Of a stretch of DNA of 64,000 bases, positions 46,757 to 54,965 are shown piece by piece. A program made the translations under genes and the position numbers. Positions within the stretch are counted from its first letter, which is position 1. Each line of letters starts with the position of its first letter. This stretch comes from an uncultured Winogradskyella sp. (GTDB lineage Bacteria > Bacteroidota > Bacteroidia > Flavobacteriales > Flavobacteriaceae), in the NCBI RefSeq assembly GCF_947498345.1, contig NZ_CANMJY010000010.1, positions 62,001 through 126,000 on the forward strand, read 5' to 3'. The notes under the pieces were generated by a model. That model saw only the letters and a program-made list of their open reading frames with translations, searched no databases and was not told the origin of the DNA.

Positions 46757-47341
46757 GTGAACCAACCAAAAAACCAATTAAACATCAGCACGTTTCAAAT
46801 TCATATTGTTGAAAAATGCAAACAGAATGATAGGCAAGCGCAAATGCAATTGTACAATCAGTATTGTGATGGAATGCTTATCGTTGCGAAGCGTTTTTTA
46901 AAGGATACCATGGAAGCCGAAGATGCTGTGCAGGAAGCGTTTATAAAAGCATTTTCAAAATTAGAGCAATATAAAGCTGAAGTGAGTTTTGGAGCATGGT
47001 TAAAGCGTATTGTGGTTAATAGATGTATTGATGTTTTAAAGTCTAAGCGTCAACGCTTAATAGAATTAGAAGACCACCATCTTAATGTTGTAGATGCAGA
47101 TTATGAAAGTGAGTGGTTGGTAGATGATGAGATAACAATAGACGTGGTAAAAGAAGCTATTGAACAGTTACCAGAAAAGTATAAATATGTTGTGATGCTC
47201 TATTTAATTGAAGGTTATGATCATAAAGAAATTTCTGAGATTCTCAATATTTCTGAAGTCGCATCCCGAACACAATTATCCAGAGGAAAACAAAAATTAC
47301 AAACGGCATTAAAAACAAATAAAAATGGCACAAGATCTTAG
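46757..47341 (+). CDS. ECF-type RNA polymerase sigma factor
   Basis: This sigma-70 family ECF factor has about 194 residues: region 2 (AQMQLYNQYCDGMLIVAKRFL ... EDAVQEAFIKAFSKL) and region 4 (LPEKYKYVVMLYLIEGYDHKEISEILNISE). I favour the GTG at 46757 (reading MNQPKNQLNIS); a TTG at 46724 would lengthen it by 11 hydrophobic residues. It overlaps the next gene by 17 bases, typical of sigma/anti-sigma pairs, and heads a three-gene operon with the charged-repeat protein. Confidence 0.9.
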   Translation: MNQPKNQLNISTFQIHIVEKCKQNDRQAQMQLYNQYCDGMLIVAKRFLKDTMEAEDAVQEAFIKAFSKLEQYKAEVSFGAWLKRIVVNRCIDVLKSKRQRLIELEDHHLNVVDADYESEWLVDDEITIDVVKEAIEQLPEKYKYVVMLYLIEGYDHKEISEILNISEVASRTQLSRGKQKLQTALKTNKNGTRS

Positions 47342-47897
47342 AAATTTATTTGAAAAAGATGAGAAAGCTCAGAATGTAAAAATGTCTGAAGGTCATGAGG
47401 CACGTTTTCTTCAAAAGTTAGAAGAAGAACTGCCTAAGCAAAAATCATCAAACCGATTTAACTTCTTCAATATTGCAGCAAGTGTGGTGGTGTTGTTAGG
47501 GCTTACAGTTGGTGCAATTAAGTTTTTTAATCCCTCTGTTGAAAGTCTAGAACCAAAAGAAGTTGTTGAGGTTAAGAGTGATATAAAAAGTATGGGTGAA
47601 GTTGTTCCAGATTTAAAGAAAGTAGAGGATTATTATTTGGCAAGTATCAATTTAGAGTTGTCAAAAGTACAGTTAACACCAGAAAATAAAGAGCTCGTTG
47701 ACGGTTATATAGAACGCCTTAAAGAATTAAATGAAGAATATGATAAATTAACTGTTGAGCTCAATGAAAATGGTCCTAATGAAGAAACGTTAGATGCATT
47801 AATAGATAACTTAAAATTTAGATTAAATCTTGTTATTCGTCTTAAAGAAAAATTACAAGAGTTTAATGAGGATTCTTTTGAGCAAATAATTTCATAA
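47325..47897 (+). CDS. Putative anti-sigma factor, single-pass membrane protein
   Basis: This 190-residue protein has a cytosolic N-terminus of about 48 residues (RNLFEKDEKAQNVKMSEGHEARFLQKLEEEL), one TM helix (IAASVVVLLGLTVGAIKFF) and an acidic helical periplasmic part (about 70-190). Overlap with the sigma gene and membrane topology indicate an anti-sigma role. The N-terminal GHEARFLQKLEEEL motif recurs in Bacteroidota anti-sigma-like proteins. No zinc-binding ZAS motif (HxxxCxxC) is present. Confidence 0.72.
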   Translation: MAQDLRNLFEKDEKAQNVKMSEGHEARFLQKLEEELPKQKSSNRFNFFNIAASVVVLLGLTVGAIKFFNPSVESLEPKEVVEVKSDIKSMGEVVPDLKKVEDYYLASINLELSKVQLTPENKELVDGYIERLKELNEEYDKLTVELNENGPNEETLDALIDNLKFRLNLVIRLKEKLQEFNEDSFEQIIS

Positions 47898-47971
47898 TCA
47901 ATTCATAAATCAAATAACGAACAGATTTAACTCAGCATCAACTGGGTATGTCTAAAAATCAAGAAAAAATC

Positions 47972-49594
47972 ATGAAGCAAACAATTAGAGTTTTAGTATT
48001 GTGTTTATTAACCACATTTGGTTACGCACAAAAAAAGTTAAGCAAAACATCACAATCTATTAAGGTTAACAAAGATGTTGTTATAGACTTAAATACAAGT
48101 TATGTTGAAATAGAAATCGACACCTGGAATAAGGATATTGTAGAAGTTGAAGCTTATATAGAAAGTGATAAGCTTTCTGAAGAAGAACTGGAGCGTGCTT
48201 TAAAAGCATGGAATTTAAAAGTAGACGGCTCTAATGATAATGTCGTTATTTCTTCTCGCGGCGGCAGAACAGTTGGTATATTAGGAGAAGAAGATTACGC
48301 CAATGTATTACGAGATTTAGAATTTGAACTTGCAGAAATGCCAGAAATACCAGAAGTTGTCGTAATGCCAAGTATACCGATGATGAGCGAATTTCCTGAG
48401 ATGCCAGAGATGCCAGAGATGCCAGAATTTCCGGAATTACCAGAATTACCAGAAGGGATTAAGAGCATATCTTTTGATTATGATAAATATCAGAAAGAAG
48501 GTGAAAAGTACTTAGCTGAATGGAGCAAAAAATATGAAAAAGAAGGAGGTGAAGAATTGCAAAAAAGTATGGAAAAATGGGCTAAAAAGTTTGCAGAATC
48601 TGGTTACCAAGAAAAGATGGCTAAATGGGGTGAAGAGTATGGAAAGCGTTTTGAAGGTAAATGGGCAAAGGATATGGAGAAATGGGGAGAAGAGTTTGGT
48701 GAAAAGTATGCTAAAGATATGGAAAAATGGGGAGAGGAATTTGGTGAAAAATTTGGTAAAGAATGGGCAGAAAAGATGGAAGCGTGGGGAGAGCGCTTTG
48801 GTGAAAAATATGCAAAGGAGATGGAGAAAAGAAGTGAGGCTATGGCAAAGCGCCACGAAAAAATGGCTGAGCGCGAGGCTCGTATAGCAGAGCGTCATGC
48901 AGAGCGTGTTCATGAATTAGCAAAACGAGAAGTCGAGATGCAAGAACGCAAAAACGCAATGCGCAATAAACGTGAAGCTATGCTTGTGAGACGTTTAGAA
49001 TCTGGTAGTAATAGTAAAGTTAAGAAGGTGATTAAGATTAAAATCCCTAAAAAAGCGAAACTTAAAACAAATATTAGACATGGCGAGTTAAAGCTATCTT
49101 CAGTTATTTATAACTTAAAAGGAGATATATCACATGCCTTTTTAGTAGCAGAACACATTGATGGAAGTGAGACTTCCATCAATGTGTCTTACTCACCAGT
49201 AGTAATTAATATCTGGGATTTAGGAACACTTAATTTAAATTATGTAGATAAAGCACAGATTAAAAGCGCTAAAAATTTAGTTTTAAACTCTAAATCATCT
49301 AATATTAATATAGAAAACTTAACAGATACAGGTATTATTGACGGTAGTTTTGGGGATTTAACCATTTCTAACCTCACGGAATCGTTTAAGAATCTAAATT
49401 TAGTTTTAGAGAATAGTGATGCTTTAGTTAATCTGCCTAAAAATATTGATTACAGTATGTATTTTAAAGGAAGTCGCTCTAAATTAAATAATAAAGTTAC
49501 AGAACAAAAAACCATTAGAAACTATCCAGATGGGCAAAGTTCTAGTAGAAATATTATCGTTAATGCTAGATTTAGCAATTTGATTATGAATTAA
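47972..49594 (+). CDS. Secreted charged-repeat protein with DUF4097-like beta domain
   Basis: This 540-residue protein has a signal peptide (MKQTIRVLVLCLLTTFGYAQ). Its parts are a beta segment (about 25-115), a Pro-Glu-Met/Phe/Leu run (EMPEMPEMPEFPELPELPE) and a long charged helical region. In that region 15-residue units recur (AKDMEKWGEEFGEKY, AKDMEKWGEEFGEKF, AEKMEAWGERFGEKY, then a drifting AKEMEKRSEAMAKRH), roughly residues 232-295. A C-terminal beta-helix-like part resembles putative adhesin DUF4097. It is third in the operon with the sigma and anti-sigma-like genes. An in-frame ATG at 47948 precedes the signal peptide and is less likely. Confidence 0.82.
   Translation: MKQTIRVLVLCLLTTFGYAQKKLSKTSQSIKVNKDVVIDLNTSYVEIEIDTWNKDIVEVEAYIESDKLSEEELERALKAWNLKVDGSNDNVVISSRGGRTVGILGEEDYANVLRDLEFELAEMPEIPEVVVMPSIPMMSEFPEMPEMPEMPEFPELPELPEGIKSISFDYDKYQKEGEKYLAEWSKKYEKEGGEELQKSMEKWAKKFAESGYQEKMAKWGEEYGKRFEGKWAKDMEKWGEEFGEKYAKDMEKWGEEFGEKFGKEWAEKMEAWGERFGEKYAKEMEKRSEAMAKRHEKMAEREARIAERHAERVHELAKREVEMQERKNAMRNKREAMLVRRLESGSNSKVKKVIKIKIPKKAKLKTNIRHGELKLSSVIYNLKGDISHAFLVAEHIDGSETSINVSYSPVVINIWDLGTLNLNYVDKAQIKSAKNLVLNSKSSNINIENLTDTGIIDGSFGDLTISNLTESFKNLNLVLENSDALVNLPKNIDYSMYFKGSRSKLNNKVTEQKTIRNYPDGQSSSRNIIVNARFSNLIMN
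48665..48856 (+). repeat. 45-bp (15-codon) imperfect tandem repeats
   Basis: Units start at 48665, 48710, 48767 (after a 4-codon insert) and 48812. They share the coding pattern MEKWGEEFGEKY, and the last unit is strongly diverged. Most differences are synonymous or conservative, indicating selection on the helix. Confidence 0.8.
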
Positions 49595-49694
49595 TCCCTT
49601 TAGGTAATATAATATATGATTTAAAGGGTTATTCTTCTTTTACCTCTCGTTTTCCATTAAAATAGAATTGTATTTTTATGGAAATTTTGTTTTT

Positions 49695-50378
49695 ATGCCG
49701 CTTTCTGCTTTCGAAAACTTTCTTCACAATCTAAATATACATCCTGTATTAAAGAACATAACTAAATCTAAGCTTACCCATTTAGATTTGTCAATTCATA
49801 ATTCAGAATTAAGAAGCGTCAATGTTTCATCTTCAAAAGATTTAGAAACTTATATCTTTAATCACATCAAGAAAAACAATGCTAAAGCTGCTTTTGGTGG
49901 TTATTTAGAACATCGTGGTATTTACAAGCGAAGTGACTATTTTAATGAGCAAAATCCTGAAGCAGAACGTAATATTCACTTAGGTTTGGATCTTTGGTTA
50001 GAAGCGAATACAGCCATATTTTCACCTTTAAATGGTGAAATTCATAGCTTTAATAATAACATTAATCATGGTGATTATGGTCCGACGCTTATATTAAAAC
50101 ATCATACAGAAGCGTATGAATTTTTTACACTTTACGGACACTTAAGTTTAGAGTCTATAGAACATATAAAAGTTGGGGAAAAGGTAAAGCAAGGACAGCA
50201 AATTGCAACGCTTGGTACTGCTGAGGTTAATGGAGATTATCCTCCTCACTTACATTTTCAGGTTATAAAAGATATTAAATCATATAACGGCGATTATCCT
50301 GGTGTGAGTAATCAATTGGACTTAGAGTTTTATAAAACCAATTGTCCAGACCCTAATTTACTTTTAGGCTTAATTTAA
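49695..50378 (+). CDS. M23 family peptidoglycan DD-metallopeptidase-like protein
   Basis: This 227-residue protein has an LytM/M23 domain. The first zinc ligands are in NIHLGLDLWLEA (HxxxD, near 100), a central region reads SPLNGEIHSF, LYGHLSLESI carries a His, and the C-terminal HLHFQVI carries the HxH motif. All zinc and catalytic positions appear intact. No signal peptide is visible, unusual for a peptidoglycan hydrolase; some flavobacterial relatives share this. The start is ATG at 49695; an upstream TTG adds nine residues. It overlaps the convergent NTF2-like gene by nine bases. Confidence 0.85.
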   Translation: MPLSAFENFLHNLNIHPVLKNITKSKLTHLDLSIHNSELRSVNVSSSKDLETYIFNHIKKNNAKAAFGGYLEHRGIYKRSDYFNEQNPEAERNIHLGLDLWLEANTAIFSPLNGEIHSFNNNINHGDYGPTLILKHHTEAYEFFTLYGHLSLESIEHIKVGEKVKQGQQIATLGTAEVNGDYPPHLHFQVIKDIKSYNGDYPGVSNQLDLEFYKTNCPDPNLLLGLI

Positions 50379-50894
50379 AAACCTTTTGAAATCATCAATG
50401 GCATAGGCTTTATTGTAACCATCTTCATTAATTGTGTCACCTTCAGAAGAATCATAATCCATAACAATTTTCCATTGACCATCTACCTTTTTAAATATAA
50501 CATGAAATTGGCCATAATAAGCTTTCTCTTTCTCTGTACCTTTATTTCTTACTAATTTATATATACCGCGTTCACTTGCAGTATTATTATTAACAAGACG
50601 TTCAAAAAAGCGTAAAGAAATATCACTAGTTTGACCAATCTTTTTATCTCGCTCAAAACGAGTTTTGTAATTATTAATATAGGTTTCGTAATCTAAAATG
50701 CGTTTTCCGCCAGAAACACGGACTAAATCTTTAGAATGGATGTCAGCCATTAATATATGGTCTAAGGTTTCAAAAGCTTTATAGAATTTTGCCCATGTGG
50801 TATTTATAGACTTTAAATCATCTTTAGTTTGAGAATTACCATTATTTACGGTAAGCACAAAAAAGTATAATGGTAGTATATATTTAAAGCGCAT
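50370..50894 (-). CDS. Secreted NTF2/SnoaL-like protein
   Basis: This 174-residue protein has a signal peptide (MRFKYILPLYFFVLTVNNGNSQ). A cone-shaped NTF2-like fold pattern follows: an initial helix pair (INTTWAKFYKAFETLDHILMADI), SGGKRILDYETYINNY and final strands ending GQWKIVMDYDSSEGD. Such DUF4440-type domains bind small molecules or act as non-enzymatic scaffolds. It is convergent with the M23 gene. The ligand is unknown. Confidence 0.75.
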   Translation of the reverse strand: MRFKYILPLYFFVLTVNNGNSQTKDDLKSINTTWAKFYKAFETLDHILMADIHSKDLVRVSGGKRILDYETYINNYKTRFERDKKIGQTSDISLRFFERLVNNNTASERGIYKLVRNKGTEKEKAYYGQFHVIFKKVDGQWKIVMDYDSSEGDTINEDGYNKAYAIDDFKRFLN

Positions 50895-50971
50895 AGCATT
50901 AAAATTTATGTATTTAAAGGTAAATAAATTTTAGGGATTTGTTTTTAGGCAACTTTATCAAAAGCAAGTTG

Positions 50972-51211
50972 TTACTGCCAATAGTTATTTGCTTTTGCTA
51001 TAGTTGCAAATTCCATAGCTACCGTTTGTCCTATGGCTATTAACATAGCTGCATCATTAGCATATGCAGGTCGTAACTTATCCCTTACTTCTGCATCTGG
51101 TTGTGTAATTTTAATAGTTAATCTTGCAATTTTTACAGCTAAAGCTCTGCCTTCTTCTGGTGAGTTAGCAATTAAAGAATTTCCTGGAATTAATTGTGTT
51201 TGCTCTGACAT
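50972..51211 (-). CDS. Hexameric tyrosine-coordinated heme protein (HTHP)
   Basis: This 79-residue protein matches the HTHP family: SLIANSPEEGRALAVKIARL, then KITQPDAEVRDKLRPAYAND and the C-terminal TIAKANNYW. Tyr50 in RPAYAND corresponds to the tyrosine that binds heme iron in the characterised hexamer, which shows weak catalase/peroxidase activity. I start at 51211; a longer frame from 51253 would run through its own -7 element. It follows a Crp/Fnr gene on the same strand, pointing to redox- or NO/peroxide-linked expression. Confidence 0.85.
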   Translation of the reverse strand: MSEQTQLIPGNSLIANSPEEGRALAVKIARLTIKITQPDAEVRDKLRPAYANDAAMLIAIGQTVAMEFATIAKANNYWQ

Positions 51212-51235
51212 GACTTTTATATTTTGTTTAAAAAG

Positions 51236-51243
51236 CAAAGCTA
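51236..51243 (-). promoter_or_regulatory. -7 element of the HTHP gene
   Basis: On the minus strand this reads TAGCTTTG, matching TAnnTTTG, with a leader of about 24 bases to the ATG at 51211. A partly symmetric 5-N4-5 site (51266-51279, GTGATACATGTTAC on the plus strand) is centred near -41. Confidence 0.5.
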
Positions 51244-51280
51244 TGGTACACAATTATTAAAAACAGTGATACATGTTACT

Positions 51281-51904
51281 TTAGAGTATTTTTATTTTTC
51301 GCCCTATTTGAATAACGCTGTTAGAGTGATTTAATTTTTTTAGAACTCTTGTAATGACTTCTCTTGAGGTACCTAATTCATTGGCAATATCTTGATGACT
51401 TATATGTAAAGTATCCGAGCCTTCTATTTGAGATTTATTTTCAAGAAATTTTAATAAGCGTTGATCTAAATTATAGCAAATAACTTGCTTTGTGGTTTCA
51501 AGCAAATCTTTGTAATGCTTTTGGTAATCTAAAAGCACTAAGTTGGCAAACGAAGGGTATTTTCTTAACCATACATTTACTTTATATATGGGTAACAATA
51601 ATAGTTCAGAATCTATTTCTGCAACGGCTGAAAATTCTGCAGGCTCCTTATTGAGTGTATGTGCAAAGCTAAAAATACAAGATTTACCTGGCGAAATATT
51701 ATAAAGCAAGAATTGTATAGTGTCTTCATTGCTAAAAACTTTTACATTACCTGTAATAACAATTGGTAAGCTCTTAATATAACTGCCTTGTTTTACAATG
51801 AGGTCTTTGGCTTTATATTTTTTTAAAGTTGAAAATACTTCGATTTCCTTTAGAAGCTCTTTTTCAAGTATAGGAAAACACTCTGCTAAAAATGAAATTT
51901 TCAT
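51281..51904 (-). CDS. Crp/Fnr family transcriptional regulator
   Basis: This 207-residue regulator has a cNMP-binding-like barrel (about 20-110; KDLIVKQGSYIKSLPIVITGNVKVF) and a C-terminal Crp-type HTH (LHISHQDIANELGTSREVITRVLKKL). A single Cys pair-like region (GKSCIFSF) is present but no Fnr [4Fe-4S] cysteine set. It resembles Bacteroidota regulators of oxidative or nitrosative responses, which is inference only. HTHP lies 69 bases downstream. Its promoter overlaps the end of the next upstream gene. Confidence 0.92.
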   Translation of the reverse strand: MKISFLAECFPILEKELLKEIEVFSTLKKYKAKDLIVKQGSYIKSLPIVITGNVKVFSNEDTIQFLLYNISPGKSCIFSFAHTLNKEPAEFSAVAEIDSELLLLPIYKVNVWLRKYPSFANLVLLDYQKHYKDLLETTKQVICYNLDQRLLKFLENKSQIEGSDTLHISHQDIANELGTSREVITRVLKKLNHSNSVIQIGRKIKIL

Positions 51905-51948
51905 GAGGTACTTAATTACAATGCTGACTACTATTGCTTATCGATTAA

Positions 51949-51956
51949 CAAAGTTA
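51949..51956 (-). promoter_or_regulatory. -7 element of the Crp/Fnr gene
   Basis: The minus strand reads TAACTTTG, matching TAnnTTTG, about 44 bases before the ATG at 51904. It overlaps the stop codon of the upstream gene. Confidence 0.5.
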
Positions 51957-52640
51957 ACCTTTGGTAAGCATTCCTTTTTTAGTTTTAAATCGATAGTCAA
52001 TTTCTAAGAAATTGACTTTAGTTTTTCCAATTTTTGTGATGAGCTTAGGTGCAGACGTAATACCTTGTAGAATTAAGAATCCATTAAAATTAATGAGTTT
52101 ATATTCAGATTCCCATTCCGAATCAGCATCAACCCTCTTGGTTTTCTTTAATCCATTATCTAGAAATGTAAACTGATATTCAGTTTTGTTATCAACAGTT
52201 TCGTCTAGACGCACATTAATAAAGTTAGCATTAAACTTGTTTTTATCCGCTTGATTGGATTTTACATCTAGTTTTACAAATGGTAAAATATAGCCGTTAA
52301 ATTGTATCGTCATAGAATCCTTAGAATGTATCGTTATGGTTTCATCATCATTGAGCTTAAATGTATTTTCGTTTAAAGCTTTAAGGTTTAAGGTATCTTT
52401 ATAAATAAATATTTTTGTTTCACCAGTTTCCATATTTATTTTGTCTTGTGTCCTTAAACGCTGTAATTGATCAGTGCCAGAGCTATACAGAAAAATCTGA
52501 ACTTTTGCACGTTCCATAAAATTACCAACTGAGTCATAAACGCCTTTAGTTCGCCAAAGTTTATCAGTTTCAAAGTTTTGCCCAAAGCTTAGAGTAGAAA
52601 CAAAGAGTAGAATAAGAAGTATTGGTTTTTGGATTTGCAT
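51954..52640 (-). CDS. Secreted hypothetical protein
   Basis: This 228-residue protein has a signal peptide (PILLILLFVSTLSFGQ). The rest is beta-rich and polar, with short repeats of D-x-x-x-x-L strands (NLKALNENTFKLNDDETITIHSKD, interrupted), and no cysteine or catalytic motif. I do not recognise the family. It lies 54 bases downstream of the lipoprotein gene on the same strand. Confidence 0.65.
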   Translation of the reverse strand: MQIQKPILLILLFVSTLSFGQNFETDKLWRTKGVYDSVGNFMERAKVQIFLYSSGTDQLQRLRTQDKINMETGETKIFIYKDTLNLKALNENTFKLNDDETITIHSKDSMTIQFNGYILPFVKLDVKSNQADKNKFNANFINVRLDETVDNKTEYQFTFLDNGLKKTKRVDADSEWESEYKLINFNGFLILQGITSAPKLITKIGKTKVNFLEIDYRFKTKKGMLTKG

Positions 52641-52694
52641 TTGTTGGAGTAATGGTGAGTAACGAATTTAGTGAATTAAAAACACTTATTCTTT

Positions 52695-53243
52695 TTAATC
52701 TATACCATTAGGTGCAAAATAATTACCATCATAACTACCAGAAATCACTTGACCATCATTTCTGGTAAACGTAAATGTAAAGACGATATTAAATTCTGTA
52801 AAATTAGTTACGGTTACTGATGCTGATTGTGCATAGACGTCAGATTCAGGATTATTATCTGAGAGTAGAATAGTACCAGGATTAAACTCGCTATCTACAA
52901 TAGAACCATTAACAGAGACATCATAATCTTCTATTTGAGTGTAGGTCATATTTTGAATGGTAACGTCTTCAAAATCAAAATACACATAGCTAATATCACT
53001 TAAATTCTCATTATTGGTAATCTCAGAACTTGTTTTGTTAAATAGGCTAATGCTTATATCACTGGGATCGTCATTTGAAGTATTCTCGTCGGTAATAATC
53101 GCTGAAACTAAGTTGTAGGTTACGCCATTAAAGATAAATTCGTTAGTGGCTTCATCTGGAATAGAACTTGAGTCATCAGAAGAACACGCCATTAAAACTA
53201 CGGTAAGTACAAGTGCAAATAAATGTGATAGATTTGGTTTCAT
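52695..53243 (-). CDS. Hypothetical lipoprotein
   Basis: This 182-residue protein has a lipoprotein signal (LFALVLTVVLMACSSDDSSS, Cys at about 20, followed by a Ser/Asp tether). The mature part is Asn/Ser/Asp-rich and beta-stranded, ending NDGQVISGSYDGNYF, similar in style to many flavobacterial surface lipoproteins of unknown role. It is divergent from the acetyltransferase-like gene. Confidence 0.72.
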   Translation of the reverse strand: MKPNLSHLFALVLTVVLMACSSDDSSSIPDEATNEFIFNGVTYNLVSAIITDENTSNDDPSDISISLFNKTSSEITNNENLSDISYVYFDFEDVTIQNMTYTQIEDYDVSVNGSIVDSEFNPGTILLSDNNPESDVYAQSASVTVTNFTEFNIVFTFTFTRNDGQVISGSYDGNYFAPNGID

Positions 53244-53355
53244 AACATTGATTTTATAAGTAGGTTATAGAGTAAATATATAATAAAAAGTTGTATTGGG
53301 TTTTGAGGTCTTATATTTTAAAGTCTATTTTTACCTTACTTAAGGCTACAATACT

Positions 53356-54015
53356 ATGAAAAGTACTTTACTTCGAATTTTAAATCTTATTAAAAAAGGA
53401 GAATTACGATTTATGGTTAAAGGCATCACCAAACGTATTTTATCTAAAACAGAGGCTTTTGGTTTAAAACGCGACTTAACGATTGAATTTGAAGTGCCAA
53501 ACGCACAGATTGACTTATTGATACGATCTTACAAGGCTAGTGATGAAATGCATTTTGTAGCCGATTTACAAAATGATGGTCTTATGGAAGCAGATATCCC
53601 GACCTGCTATGTTGCAACAAATACTGAAGATGCTCCATGTTATAGGCAGTGGCTAATGGGATCAGAGCAGAATGAAAGCATAAAAGCATTTTGGGGACAA
53701 TCGTTTCCAGAATTAAAAGTCGATGAAGCTTTGGTGGAAAGCGTATTTACTATTCCTGCTTATAGAAGAAAAGGGATTATGCCAGCAGCATTAGATAGAA
53801 TATCTCAAAAGGCAAATGGTTTAGGTTTAAGATATGTAATCCTCTTTGTTGAATTGAATAATCTACCTTCACTAAAAGGTTGTCATCGCTCAGGTTTTTC
53901 ACCTTATGTACTACGAACCGAAAGATGGTTTTTATTTAGACGAACCATAAAATTTGAGTCTGTTCCCAAAGCTTTAATGGCTGCATATTTAGAAGATGTG
54001 AGGTGTTCTAAATAA
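53356..54015 (+). CDS. GNAT-like acetyltransferase
   Basis: This 219-residue protein has GNAT features in its C-terminal half. VESVFTIPAYRRKGIMPAAL contains the acetyl-CoA-binding R-x-x-G motif (about 132-140), followed by YVILFVELNNLPSLKGCHRSGF, the usual late strand and helix with Asn. The N-terminal part is less conserved. The start is ATG. The substrate is unknown. Confidence 0.72.
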   Translation: MKSTLLRILNLIKKGELRFMVKGITKRILSKTEAFGLKRDLTIEFEVPNAQIDLLIRSYKASDEMHFVADLQNDGLMEADIPTCYVATNTEDAPCYRQWLMGSEQNESIKAFWGQSFPELKVDEALVESVFTIPAYRRKGIMPAALDRISQKANGLGLRYVILFVELNNLPSLKGCHRSGFSPYVLRTERWFLFRRTIKFESVPKALMAAYLEDVRCSK

Positions 54016-54183
54016 CTTTTTGCTCATTTTTTATCCTATGAAAGTTAGATAACTTCTACAGTCAGAAAAATAATACAATTTTTTGATTATCAAGTATTTA
54101 ATTAAAAATTGAAGCTTCAAAACACACCATTTTTCATCAAAATTGAGTAACTTTAAAGAGGTAGAATCAATATCAATATTATT

Positions 54184-54606
54184 ATGGGCTATATAAAATC
54201 ACTCAATAAATGGGCGAATGCACACACCTATTATCCACTTGATATGCTACGTGTGGCTTTGGGTATATTTTTATTTTATAAGGGAGTATACTTTATGTCT
54301 AACCTAAATCTTTTAATAGATCTTATAGAACCTGTTAAGTCTGTAGCTGGCGATGTCTTACTGGTACATTATATTGCTCCAGCTCATTTTGTAGGAGGCT
54401 TTTTAATTGTTTTTGGATTGTTGACCCGTTGGGCTGTCATAGCACAATTACCTATCTTAATAGGTGCAGTAGTTATTAATTTTGTGGGAGAAATGCATAC
54501 AGGGAATCTTTTATTATCCTTAATTGTGTTAGTAGTATGTGTTTTCTTTTTGTTTTATGGCTCTGGGAAACATTCGGTAGATAAGTATTTAAAAATGCAG
54601 CAGTAA
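54184..54606 (+). CDS. DoxX family membrane protein
   Basis: This 140-residue protein has four membrane helices and the DoxX pattern: LDMLRVALGIFLFYKGVYFM, APAHFVGGFLIVFGLLTRWA and a C-terminal LIVLVVCVFFLFYGSGKHSVD. DoxX-like proteins are linked to quinone or thiol redox functions in some bacteria, but this one has no diagnostic neighbour. It stands alone between a 168-base and a 130-base gap without visible signals. Confidence 0.85.
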   Translation: MGYIKSLNKWANAHTYYPLDMLRVALGIFLFYKGVYFMSNLNLLIDLIEPVKSVAGDVLLVHYIAPAHFVGGFLIVFGLLTRWAVIAQLPILIGAVVINFVGEMHTGNLLLSLIVLVVCVFFLFYGSGKHSVDKYLKMQQ

Positions 54607-54736
54607 GTCTAATCAGAATTCTAACAATTTGAAATTTTGCTTGAAGTGACAATTGAATTAATATAAAAAGATTATTGTCAGTTCAAGTAATTTACGAAGT
54701 ATGAGTAAGTTGTATCGAGAACTCTTAAAAGCTTAA

Positions 54737-54934
54737 TCACTCACACTCAGTCTGAACCAATTTATGTTTCCATTGTATCCAATACTCTTGTAAACCTTCT
54801 TTGGTAATTTTAAGGGAGCTGATATTGAGCTGATGACCTTTCATAAGTGCAGCTTTAAGTTGGTCACCTACTTTTGCAGATATGATATTAGAAAAACGGG
54901 TTCCTCGATTAGCGCCTATTTTTATATTATTCAA
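54737..54934 (-). CDS. Small hypothetical protein or gene remnant
   Basis: This 65-residue frame (GANRGTRFSNIISAKVGDQLK ... GLQEYWIQWKHKLVQ) has no ATG at its start. The first usable codon is TTG at 54934, and the frame stays open for ten further codons up to a stop at 54962-54964. The composition looks coding. It could be a short gene or the 3' end of a decayed larger gene downstream of the nuclease-like ORF. Confidence 0.4.
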   Translation of the reverse strand: MNNIKIGANRGTRFSNIISAKVGDQLKAALMKGHQLNISSLKITKEGLQEYWIQWKHKLVQTECE

Positions 54935-54965
54935 ATTATGCTTCTTAGTTGGAAAAGGGTTTTAT

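Noticed and set aside
48512..48913. Long open frames in other phases across the charged-repeat region (minus strand and second plus frame)
   Set aside because: They are produced by the repetitive Glu/Lys/Trp codons of the secreted repeat protein, have no homology-like features and overlap it completely.
49597..49633. Weak dyad CCCTTTA/TAAAGGG after the charged-repeat gene as a terminator
   Set aside because: The stem is short and A+T-rich with a long loop and no clean T tract; not strong enough to list.
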